36,069 nucleotides of DNA from positions 1 through 36,069 of the forward strand of contig JAAERS010000016.1 of assembly GCA_024230095.1 (NCBI GenBank), in the 5' to 3' direction. Under the pieces are notes generated by a model. The model had not been told where the DNA came from. It ran no database searches and saw only the letters and a program-made list of their open reading frames with translations. Source of the DNA: Gammaproteobacteria bacterium. GTDB lineage: Bacteria > Pseudomonadota > Gammaproteobacteria > Pseudomonadales > Balneatricaceae. Of the stretch, positions 17,114 through 23,685 are shown piece after piece; position 1 is the first letter of the stretch; the number at the start of each line of letters is the position of its first letter. The position numbers were made by a program, and so were the translations under genes.

Positions 17114-17206
17114 ATGGATAAAGAAATTAGGGCGGATTGGGCACGAGGCAAAGCTTTAAAAAGATCACGTAAAACGACCATTTTTTCGTCGCTTGCGACT
17201 TTTTAG
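17114..17206 (+). CDS. Possible 30-aa leader ORF upstream of glyA
   Basis: An ATG about 16 bases after the predicted glyA start point opens a 30-codon frame beginning MDKEIRADWARGK, rich in Lys/Arg in its middle and ending in TAG at 17204-17206. No good Shine-Dalgarno precedes it. The ORF's last codons overlap the hairpins at 17175-17204, the geometry expected if translation affected leader folding. The peptide is not enriched in Ser, Gly or Met. No family is recognised; it may be a chance frame. Confidence 0.2.
   Translation: MDKEIRADWARGKALKRSRKTTIFSSLATF
17175..17204 (+). promoter_or_regulatory. Alternative hairpins in the glyA leader
   Basis: CGAC (17175-17178) can pair with GTCG (17188-17191). 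The same GTCG can instead pair with CGAC (17196-17199) around a CTTG loop, which is followed by five T (17200-17204). The two pairings exclude each other and the second looks like a small terminator. The stems are short, so this is suggestive only. Confidence 0.35.
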
Positions 17207-17299
17207 ATCAAGCTCAGTGAGAATGATTAACGCAATGTCGTTATCAAGCAATCAGTAAGCTAGCTAAGCGTTAACATTCAAAACATGGATTTTTCAGGG

Positions 17300-17320
17300 G
17301 TTGCCTAGGCAACTCTTTTT
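17300..17320 (+). terminator. Terminator-like hairpin in the glyA leader
   Basis: GTTGCCTAGGCAAC (17300-17313) is a perfect 14-base palindrome that can fold as a 5-bp stem with a CTAG loop. It is followed by TCTTTTT and more T-rich sequence. It ends only about 43 bases ahead of glyA, downstream of the predicted promoter, so it may attenuate glyA transcription. Confidence 0.45.
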
Positions 17321-17362
17321 ATTTTATAGCATTCCGTAAGGAATTAAGTTTGGAGCCTATCG

Positions 17363-18613
17363 ATGTTTAACAAAACTGATAATGTACAGGATTTCGACCC
17401 AGAACTATGGGTTGGCATTCAGGAAGAGGAGCTGCGTCAAGAACAGCATATTGAGCTTATTGCGTCTGAAAACTATACCAGTCAGCGTGTTATGCAGGCT
17501 CAGGGAACTGGCCTAACTAATAAATATGCCGAAGGTTATCCACATAAGCGCTACTATGGCGGTTGTGAGTATGTTGATAAGGTAGAAGTGTTAGCTATGG
17601 AGCGTGCCAAAGAGTTGTTTGGTGCCCACTACGTTAACGTTCAACCTCACTCTGGTTCACAAGCAAATGCGGCGGTTTATCAAGCGTTGGTGAGCCCTGG
17701 TGATACGGTGATGGGGATGAGTTTGGCTCATGGCGGGCACTTGACCCACGGCTCCCACGTCAATTTCTCCGGCAAGAATTACAATGCTGTTCAGTACGGT
17801 TTGAATGATCAAGGTACGTTAGACTATGATGAGATTCAACGTTTAGCGAATGAGCACCAGCCAAAAATGATTGTTGCTGGTTTTTCAGCCTATTCTCAAA
17901 TAATGGATTGGGCCAAATTCCGTGAAATTGCTGACTCTGTTGGTGCTTACCTGTTTGTTGATATGGCTCACGTTGCGGGTTTAGTCGCCACTGGCCACTA
18001 TCCAAACCCGTTACCATTTGCTGATGTTTGTACCACGACAACCCATAAAACCTTACGTGGCCCACGTGGAGGTTTGATCTTGGCTCGCGCTAATGAAGAT
18101 ATTGAGAAGAAGCTCAATTCGGCGGTCTTTCCGGGTCAACAAGGTGGTCCTTTGATGCATGTCATTGCCGCCAAGGCTGTCGCTTTTAAGGAAGCTTTGG
18201 AGCCAGGTTTTAAAGACTACCAGCAGAAGGTGGTAGACAATGCCAAAGTCATGGCAGAAGTCTTTCAATCCCGTGGTTTTAAAATTGTTTCTGGTGGCAC
18301 TGAAAACCACTTGATGTTGGTCGATCTAATCGCCAAAGGTATCACTGGCAAAGCGGCTGATGCAGCATTAGGAGCCGCCCATATTACGGTCAACAAAAAC
18401 TCGGTTCCAAATGACCCACAATCGCCATTTGTGACATCCGGTATTCGTGTGGGTACACCAGCTGTCACCAGCCGTGGTTTTGGCACACAAGAAGTACGTG
18501 AAATGACTGCTTGGATGTGTGATGTAATGGATAATATCGATAACCAAGACGTAATTGCTGAAGTGCGTGGCAAGGTCGCAAAACTGTGCGCTCGCTTCCC
18601 TGTATATAAGTAA
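17363..18613 (+). CDS. glyA: Serine hydroxymethyltransferase
   Basis: GlyA interconverts serine and glycine while loading or unloading 5,10-methylene-THF. The 416 aa protein is standard length. Motifs are [54 protein letters not shown] and the PLP-lysine segment [14 protein letters not shown]. It has a long leader with a MetR-type box, a possible uORF and a terminator-like hairpin (described separately), and is convergent with folD. With folD and the methyl-corrinoid module downstream, it forms a local C1 neighbourhood, though housekeeping glyA genes also occur elsewhere and this may simply be that gene. Confidence 0.96.
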   Translation: MFNKTDNVQDFDPELWVGIQEEELRQEQHIELIASENYTSQRVMQAQGTGLTNKYAEGYPHKRYYGGCEYVDKVEVLAMERAKELFGAHYVNVQPHSGSQANAAVYQALVSPGDTVMGMSLAHGGHLTHGSHVNFSGKNYNAVQYGLNDQGTLDYDEIQRLANEHQPKMIVAGFSAYSQIMDWAKFREIADSVGAYLFVDMAHVAGLVATGHYPNPLPFADVCTTTTHKTLRGPRGGLILARANEDIEKKLNSAVFPGQQGGPLMHVIAAKAVAFKEALEPGFKDYQQKVVDNAKVMAEVFQSRGFKIVSGGTENHLMLVDLIAKGITGKAADAALGAAHITVNKNSVPNDPQSPFVTSGIRVGTPAVTSRGFGTQEVREMTAWMCDVMDNIDNQDVIAEVRGKVAKLCARFPVYK

Positions 18614-18629
18614 TAAATAACGACCTAAG

Positions 18630-18657
18630 AAAAAGCCCGCCAATTGGCGGGCTTTTT
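18630..18657. terminator. Bidirectional terminator between glyA and folD
   Basis: AAAAAGCCCGCC, an AATT loop and GGCGGGCTTTTT form a long GC-rich stem with A-run and T-run on the two sides. It is a textbook bidirectional terminator for the convergent glyA and folD genes. Confidence 0.93.
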
Positions 18658-18695
18658 GCTTTGCTTCCCCCATTTGGGAGCGTTTTGTGCCTATC

Positions 18696-19577
18696 CTAAG
18701 CTGTTGGTATATCAACGCTATTATGACGGCATGCGGCTACCATTGTATTGTACAGTAGGCATGCGATGGTCATAGGACCTACGCCGCCTGGCACTGGGGT
18801 AATGGCGCCAGCCACCTCAACTGCACTGGCAAACTCAACGTCACCTACTAGTTTTGTTTTTCCATCACCGACATCAATACGGTTAATGCCCACATCGATG
18901 ACTGTGGCGCCGGGTTTAATCCAAGAGCCTTTAACGAGTTCTGGCACACCCACAGCTGCGACTACAATGTCAGCTTCGCGCACCACTTGCTCAATGCCTT
19001 TGGTGCGGGAGTGGGCAACAGTCACTGTGCAACTTTGTTGCAACAAAAGGTTGAACATGGGCTTGCCTACAATATTGGAACGGCCAACAACAACAGCGTT
19101 CATGCCGGTTAGATCACCCAAGTAATCTTGTAGCATCATCAGGCTACCCAGTGGTGTGCATGGAATCATACCCTTACCACCTGTCGATAGTAGGCCCACG
19201 TTAATAGGATGGAATCCATCTACATCTTTGGCAGGATCAATGGCGTTTAGCACTTTATCCGAATTAATGTGCTTAGGTAACGGTAGCTGTACCAAAATCC
19301 CGTTAATCGTGGGATCTTGATTCATTTCTTGAATCAAGTTTAGCAAAAATGATTCACTAGTTGTTTCGTCTAGTTTATGTTCAATGGAGCGAATGCCACA
19401 TTCAGTGGCTTGCTTACCCTTGTTGCGAACGTATACTTGGCTGGCTGGATCTTCACCAACCAACACCACTGCCAGGCCAGGAATAATATTGTTTTGTTCT
19501 TTAAGTGACGCAATTTGGGTGGTCATTTTGCCACGTAAATCGGCGGCGAATTGCTTACCGTCAATAATCTTTGCCAT
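18696..19577 (-). CDS. folD: Bifunctional methylene-THF dehydrogenase/methenyl-THF cyclohydrolase FolD
   Basis: FolD interconverts 5,10-methylene-THF, methenyl-THF and 10-formyl-THF with NADP. The active-site Lys is in [14 protein letters not shown], and [19 protein letters not shown], the nucleotide-binding [12 protein letters not shown] and the terminal [11 protein letters not shown] motif are all present. The frame opens at 19685, but the ATG at 19575-19577 (MAKIIDGK) has GAGG 9 bases upstream and gives 293 aa, near the usual 285-290. It is convergent with glyA and divergent from the methyl-corrinoid operon, whose MetF-like enzyme would hand its product to FolD. Confidence 0.96.
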   Translation of the reverse strand: MAKIIDGKQFAADLRGKMTTQIASLKEQNNIIPGLAVVLVGEDPASQVYVRNKGKQATECGIRSIEHKLDETTSESFLLNLIQEMNQDPTINGILVQLPLPKHINSDKVLNAIDPAKDVDGFHPINVGLLSTGGKGMIPCTPLGSLMMLQDYLGDLTGMNAVVVGRSNIVGKPMFNLLLQQSCTVTVAHSRTKGIEQVVREADIVVAAVGVPELVKGSWIKPGATVIDVGINRIDVGDGKTKLVGDVEFASAVEVAGAITPVPGGVGPMTIACLLYNTMVAACRHNSVDIPTA

Positions 19578-19770
19578 GTTAGTTAACCTCTGTAGATCAG
19601 GCTTTAATGAAGTGATTGCTTGTGTAATGGTGGCGAATTTTACCGGAATGTGGCATAGGTTGGCAGGCCTGAATGAGACATACAAGGCTATTTATATGCG
19701 ACATGCTAAGCCAATATATCATAAGCATATAACTAAAACACATTATGCTTGAAGCTGGCTCATTACCCCG

Positions 19771-19811
19771 TCAAGATATTCAAGATGGTTGATAAGACAA
19801 GATGTTATGAT
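19771..19811 (+). promoter_or_regulatory. Putative activator-dependent promoter of the methyl-corrinoid operon
   Basis: TGTTATGAT (19803-19811) is an extended -10 element with no recognisable -35. TCAAGAT occurs at 19771-19777 and 19780-19786 as a 9-base-period direct repeat that runs into the -35 position, and CAAGAT recurs at 19798-19803. Direct repeats against a poor -35 suit an AraC-type activator, and one is encoded at the end of the operon. CTTGAA (19748-19753) and TTCAAG (19779-19784) also form an inverted repeat. Confidence 0.4.
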
Positions 19812-19870
19812 TGGAGTTAGGGTTTGTTACAAATTGTCGCCTGTTGGTCGCTTTCCGGTAATGTGTGGTC

Positions 19871-19910
19871 GTAGAAAAGGCAGCGCAGAAACCCCAGCCT
19901 GATAATCTAC
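19871..19910 (+). promoter_or_regulatory. Structured element in the corrinoid operon leader
   Basis: GTAGA (19871-19875) pairs with TCTAC (19906-19910), and inside it AGGC (19878-19881) pairs with GCCT (19897-19900), giving a two-tier hairpin about 60 bases ahead of the corrinoid gene. The wider gap, 19578-19971, holds the putative promoter and this element. I could not match it to a cobalamin, SAM or glycine riboswitch. Confidence 0.25.
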
Positions 19911-19971
19911 CCGCCAATATCCATGCCCTGTGTTTTAAGTAAGGGTGTTAATTCCTGTAGGAGTGGTACGC

Positions 19972-20673
19972 ATGTCCGACGATCAATATGAAGATGATTT
20001 AGATTTAAGTACTTTGAGCGATGAAGAGCTCGTGGAACAAATGCACGATGACCTTTACGATGGCATGGAAGATGAGATCGGTGAAGGCACGCAAATTCTG
20101 CTAGATCGAGGCTGGACTCCTGACAAGGTGCTTAATGAGGCGCTAGTGGGCGGTATGAATATCGTTGGCATTGACTTCCGTGATGGTATCTTGTTTGTGC
20201 CTGAAGTATTGATGGCCGCCAACGCTATGAAATCAGGCATGTCTATATTGCGACCTTTATTGGCTGAAACCGGAGCTCAACCCATAGGTAAAGCGGTTAT
20301 TGGCACAGTGAAAGGCGATATTCACGATATCGGTAAGAACCTTGTTTCTATGATGTGGGAAGGGGCTGGCTTTGAAGTAGTGGATCTGGGTATTAACTGT
20401 CCAGTAGAAGACTATCTAGCTGCGTTAGAAGAGCATAAGCCGGATATACTGGGAATGTCCGCCTTGTTGACGACCACTATGCCTTACATGAAAGTGGTGA
20501 TTGATACGTTACAAGAGCAGGGTATTCGTGATGATTATCTGGTATTGGTGGGCGGAGCACCGCTGAACGAGGAGTTCGGTGAAGCTATCGGTGCTGATGC
20601 CTATTGCCGTGATGCCGCTGTTGCCGTAGAAACGGCTAAACAGCTGATCGCAGAGCGCCGAGCTAACGCTTAA
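19972..20673 (+). CDS. Corrinoid (B12-binding) methyl-carrier protein
   Basis: This 233 aa protein of the MtbC/MttC type carries a methyl group on cobalamin between two methyltransferases. A helical cap domain (about 12-100) precedes the B12 domain. The cobalt-ligand motif is GDIHDIGKN with His118, followed by SALLTTTM and GGAPL of the cofactor pocket. ATG 19972 (TAGGAG upstream) was preferred to the 19945 opening. The first 39 residues hold 17 Asp/Glu and no Lys/Arg. It leads an operon with DUF1638, 'virulence factor', MetF-like, methyl-THF methyltransferase and RACo genes. The upstream substrate is unknown because no MttB-type enzyme is nearby. Confidence 0.92.
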   Translation: MSDDQYEDDLDLSTLSDEELVEQMHDDLYDGMEDEIGEGTQILLDRGWTPDKVLNEALVGGMNIVGIDFRDGILFVPEVLMAANAMKSGMSILRPLLAETGAQPIGKAVIGTVKGDIHDIGKNLVSMMWEGAGFEVVDLGINCPVEDYLAALEEHKPDILGMSALLTTTMPYMKVVIDTLQEQGIRDDYLVLVGGAPLNEEFGEAIGADAYCRDAAVAVETAKQLIAERRANA

Positions 20674-20684
20674 TAGTGTTAGCT
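20661..20684 (+). repeat. Inverted repeat spanning the corrinoid/DUF1638 junction
   Basis: AGCTAAC (20661-20667) and GTTAGCT (20678-20684) form a perfect 7-bp stem with a 10-base loop. It holds the corrinoid stop, and the GTG at 20676 lies at the loop/stem edge. It could couple or tune translation of the DUF1638 gene, and it makes the downstream ATG at 20700 a realistic alternative start. Confidence 0.45.
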
Positions 20685-21329
20685 GACACCTTCGCTACCA
20701 TGCAACAATCTCCTCAGTTGCTCATTATAGCGTGTGGCGCCATCGCTAGAGAGGTCTCTGCGGTAGCCCGCATTAATGGTTGGAAAAACATAAAAGTCTC
20801 CCAAATACCGGCTGCTTTGCACAATCGGCCGGAGCAGATACCTGCGGCCGTAGAGCAACGCTTGCAAGATTATGCAGGGGAGTATGACCATGTTTTTGTA
20901 GGCTTTGCTGACTGTGGAACAGGTGGCCGGTTAGACAAGGTTATAGAACAGTACCAAGTGCAAAGATTAAGTGGCGCCCATTGCTACGAGTTTTATGCGG
21001 GTAGTGAGGCTTTTGCCAGGTTGGCCGAGGCTGAACTGGGTACCTTTTACCTGACTGATTATTTGGCCAAGCATTTTGAAAGCTTGGTTATGCAAGGTAT
21101 GGGGTTGAGAGATAAACCAAAGCTTATGCCTTTGATTTTTGGTCATTACAAAAAATTGGTCTATATGGCTCAGGACGAAACTCGCCAGCTAGATCATTTT
21201 GCCGAAGCGGCGGCCAAGGATTTAGGTTTGAGCTATGAAAAAATAGTAACTGGATATGGGCAATTGTCCTCAGAATTAGGGCAGTTCATGCACCATTACG
21301 AGACAAAGGTAATTAAATGGCAACACTAA
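20676..21329 (+). CDS. DUF1638 protein of the corrinoid operon
   Basis: This 217 aa cytoplasmic protein matches DUF1638, a family seen beside corrinoid methyltransferase genes in bacteria and methanogens but with no established reaction that I know of. Conserved-looking segments are LLIIACGAIAREV, HVFVGFADCGTGGRLDKV, GAHCYEFYAGSEAFARL and FYLTDYLAKHF. The Cys residues in the first three could bind metal or cofactor. The start is uncertain: GTG 20676 lies two bases after the corrinoid stop, and ATG 20700 gives MQQSPQLLIIACGA; neither has a clear Shine-Dalgarno. The stop overlaps the next gene by 13 bases, so it is firmly part of the operon. Confidence 0.82.
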   Translation: MLADTFATMQQSPQLLIIACGAIAREVSAVARINGWKNIKVSQIPAALHNRPEQIPAAVEQRLQDYAGEYDHVFVGFADCGTGGRLDKVIEQYQVQRLSGAHCYEFYAGSEAFARLAEAELGTFYLTDYLAKHFESLVMQGMGLRDKPKLMPLIFGHYKKLVYMAQDETRQLDHFAEAAAKDLGLSYEKIVTGYGQLSSELGQFMHHYETKVIKWQH

Positions 21330-21616
21330 CTATTGTGATGTGGCGTGATATTCCAGCCCAAGTCATTGTTAAACAGGGGCGCAAGGCGGCTAAGCAGCCA
21401 TTGTCAGAGCGTTTTGAGAAGGCTGTTGATAAAGCTGCCATGCGTGCCGGTTTGCATGGTACTGATGGTTATTTGTCTGAGTGGCGGCGCGATAATCAAC
21501 CCTGTGGTGATGATATCCAAGCGATTCTAGAGAATACAGTGGCTCGTTTAGAGCAAGAATTTACAGACGAAGTGCTAGCCCAATTGGTTAATGCTAGCGG
21601 ACATCAACAAGCCTAA
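21317..21616 (+). CDS. Small 'virulence factor' family protein (PF13769-like)
   Basis: This 99 aa protein starts MATLTIVMWRDIPAQVIVK and continues with GRKAAKQPLSERFEKAVDKAAM and a GTDGYLSEWRR segment, which I recognise as the small family named 'Virulence factor' in Pfam. The name is historical; nothing here indicates virulence. AAAGG lies ahead of the ATG inside the DUF1638 gene, and the 13-base overlap implies coupled translation. Its steady neighbours are corrinoid/THF methyl-transfer genes, so an accessory role there is more likely. No catalytic motif, signal peptide or membrane segment is visible. Confidence 0.75.
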   Translation: MATLTIVMWRDIPAQVIVKQGRKAAKQPLSERFEKAVDKAAMRAGLHGTDGYLSEWRRDNQPCGDDIQAILENTVARLEQEFTDEVLAQLVNASGHQQA

Positions 21617-21641
21617 ATAGGCTAATTTGGAGATCTCAACC

Positions 21642-22580
21642 ATGGCTTTATCTGCTGCGGCTGAAAAACAGGCAATTGTCGACTTGATGCAAACAACCAC
21701 CGTTGAAGTGACTCCGGGTGGGGCTGCTAAAGTAGCCGACTTTGGTACTATGCTCCGTCCAGGCTGTACTGTGTATGTTACATTCCTGCCGGGCTCTGAT
21801 TTTGCTGATACGGTTAAAACTGTGCGTCGATTAAAAGATGAAGGCTTTAACCCTGTACCTCACTTTGCCGCTCGCTCCATCCCTAACGCCAAGTTTTTAG
21901 AAGAAAATTTGGCCTCGTTACAGGGGGAAACTGGTGTTACGGAAGGTTTGTTGATTGGTGGCGGCGTTGATGTTCCGGTAGGCGATTTTGCCTCCTCTAT
22001 GGAAGTGCTGCAGACCGGTTTGTTTGAAAAGTACGGCATTGTAAAAATGGGGCTGGCCGGGCACCCTGAAGGTAGTCCAGATATTTCTCCGGCTGACTGT
22101 GCTTTGGCTATCAAAGAAAAAAATGACTATGCCAAACAAACAGATATGGGCCTCTATCTTGCCACCCAGTTTGCTTTTGAAGCCGCTCCCATATTTGCTT
22201 GGGAAAAAAGTATTCGTGAGGCAGGCAATGAACTGCCAGTACATATAGGTGTGCCAGGTTTGGCCACTATCAAGACCTTGATGCGTCATTCGGCTCATTG
22301 CGGTGTCGGCGCTTCCGTAAGGTTTTTAACGCGCAACCCCGTCAATGTTCTAAAGCTTACCTTAAAAGACTCTTTCTTAGGCAAATATGTAAATGCTCCA
22401 TCCTCAGAACCGAGCCAATTGATGTGTGACCTAGTGACCGGCATAGATGCCGACCCTAAGTGTTTGATTCAGCAGTGTCACCTTTATCCTTTAGGCGGCT
22501 TAAAGAAGTCAGCAGAATGGATGTACAAGGTGCAAGACGGTGAATTTGATTTGAACGGAAAAGGCTTCACCGTTCGCTAA
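21642..22580 (+). CDS. MetF-like methylenetetrahydrofolate reductase
   Basis: This 312 aa protein has the MTHFR TIM-barrel pattern: VEVTPGG, placing a Glu where the MetF catalytic Glu lies, then VYVTFLPGSDFADTVKT, NPVPHFAARSIP and GLLIGGGVDVPVGDF. In the operon it probably runs in the oxidative direction, turning methyl-THF from the corrinoid branch into 5,10-methylene-THF for FolD or GlyA. ATG 21642 has GGAG upstream; an in-frame TTG at 21627 is less likely. It is divergent enough from housekeeping MetF that I give no symbol. It lies 25 bases after the small protein gene and 74 ahead of the methyltransferase. Confidence 0.85.
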   Translation: MALSAAAEKQAIVDLMQTTTVEVTPGGAAKVADFGTMLRPGCTVYVTFLPGSDFADTVKTVRRLKDEGFNPVPHFAARSIPNAKFLEENLASLQGETGVTEGLLIGGGVDVPVGDFASSMEVLQTGLFEKYGIVKMGLAGHPEGSPDISPADCALAIKEKNDYAKQTDMGLYLATQFAFEAAPIFAWEKSIREAGNELPVHIGVPGLATIKTLMRHSAHCGVGASVRFLTRNPVNVLKLTLKDSFLGKYVNAPSSEPSQLMCDLVTGIDADPKCLIQQCHLYPLGGLKKSAEWMYKVQDGEFDLNGKGFTVR

Positions 22581-22654
22581 ACAGCAGCTAAGATTTATTT
22601 AGTATATACCCGTCGTTGTAACTCAGCGGCCTTAACCCTTAACAGGAACCCATC

Positions 22655-23548
22655 ATGACCGATACTATTATCAGTTCTGCCACAAAAGAAGTCGCTATAG
22701 GCTTTGATCGCCCATTTGCCGTAATTGGCGAGCGTATTAATCCTACTGGCCGTAAGTTACTGGCAGAAGAGATGAAAAACGGTGATTTTAGCCGAGTTGA
22801 AGCAGATGCTTTGGCACAGGTAGCGGCTGGCGCCACGATTCTCGATGTTAATGCGGGTATCCCTTTGGCGGATGAACCTGCCATTTTAGCGCAAACCATT
22901 CAGTTGGTACAAAGCCTAGTTGACGTACCCCTATGTATTGATTCTTCTATCATCGACGCTTTAGAAGCCGGTTTGAAAGTCTATAAGGGTAAGGCATTAT
23001 TAAACTCCGTTACTGGCGAAGATGAATCTCTTGATCGTGTGTTACCGCTGGTTAAAAAATACGGAGCCGCGGTAGTAGCCATCTCTAATGATGAGACTGG
23101 CATCTCACAAGACATCAATGTGCGCTTTGATGTAGCCAAGAAGATTGTGCAGCGAGCTGCGGACTATGGTATTCCAGCTTCGGATGTTGTGGTAGACCCC
23201 CTAGTAATGCCCGTTGGTGCGGTTAACACCTCGGGTCGTCAGGTTATGGAGTTGGTGCATCGTTTGCGAACTGAGCTGAAAGTAAACACCACTTGTGGAG
23301 CGTCTAATTTTAGCTTTGGTTTGCCTAATCGCAACGGTGTAAACTGTACTTTCATTGCTTGTGCCATCGGTGCTGGTATGACTTCAGCAATTGTCAATCC
23401 AATGCATGAAGAAGTGATGCTGGGCATTCGTGGTGGTGACCTGATGATGGGCCATGATCCAGAATGTAAAAACTGGATCAAGGCTTATCGTGAGCCGAGC
23501 GCTGCAGGCGAAGGTGCTCGCGGTGGTCGTCGTCGTCGTCGTGGTTAA
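22655..23548 (+). CDS. Methyltetrahydrofolate:corrinoid methyltransferase (pterin-binding)
   Basis: This 297 aa DHPS-like TIM barrel is related to MeTr/MtgA. It should move the methyl group between the corrinoid protein and THF. Motifs are VIGERINPTGRK, ATILDVNAG, VPLCIDSS, LLNSVTGE and the pterin Asn segment GASNFSFGLPNR. AGGA lies 9 bases ahead of the ATG. The C-terminus extends past the barrel into GARGGRRRRRG, encoded by a run of CGT codons. A hairpin with four T follows the stop. Nearest in role is the MtgA of glycine-betaine users, but substrate cannot be read from this gene. Confidence 0.9.
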   Translation: MTDTIISSATKEVAIGFDRPFAVIGERINPTGRKLLAEEMKNGDFSRVEADALAQVAAGATILDVNAGIPLADEPAILAQTIQLVQSLVDVPLCIDSSIIDALEAGLKVYKGKALLNSVTGEDESLDRVLPLVKKYGAAVVAISNDETGISQDINVRFDVAKKIVQRAADYGIPASDVVVDPLVMPVGAVNTSGRQVMELVHRLRTELKVNTTCGASNFSFGLPNRNGVNCTFIACAIGAGMTSAIVNPMHEEVMLGIRGGDLMMGHDPECKNWIKAYREPSAAGEGARGGRRRRRG

Positions 23549-23570
23549 TAGAGACAAATAGATTTACAAT

Positions 23571-23595
23571 ACGGGGCTTATATGGCCCCGTTTTT
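23571..23595 (+). terminator. Terminator between the methyltransferase and RACo genes
   Basis: ACGGGGC (23571-23577), a 7-base loop and GCCCCGT (23585-23591) form a GC-rich stem followed by TTTT. It lies within the operon, about 90 bases ahead of the activator gene, so it may lower RACo expression relative to the upstream genes. Confidence 0.75.
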
Positions 23596-23685
23596 GATTT
23601 TGAAAAATAGACTTATAAAAAAAGTGGTTATAAAACGCCAAGAGCAGACTCATCTTTGCTCGATTTACAAATTGAGATTAGTGTT

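Noticed and set aside
17098-17362. Glycine or THF riboswitch in the glyA leader.
   Set aside because: None of the conserved core motifs of either class could be seen; only generic hairpins are present.
19748-19762. Second MetR box (TGAAGCTGGCTCA) upstream of the corrinoid operon.
   Set aside because: The right half-site has a mismatch and the position suits the CAAGAT repeats better; too weak to list.
19818-19971. Cobalamin riboswitch before the corrinoid operon.
   Set aside because: Only a faint AGCC...ACCCGCC resemblance exists; the conserved GGUGAAA and other core parts are missing. Kept as an unclassified leader only.
21317-21616. Reading the 'virulence factor' label as evidence of pathogenicity.
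   Set aside because: The family name is historical; gene context is purely C1 metabolism.
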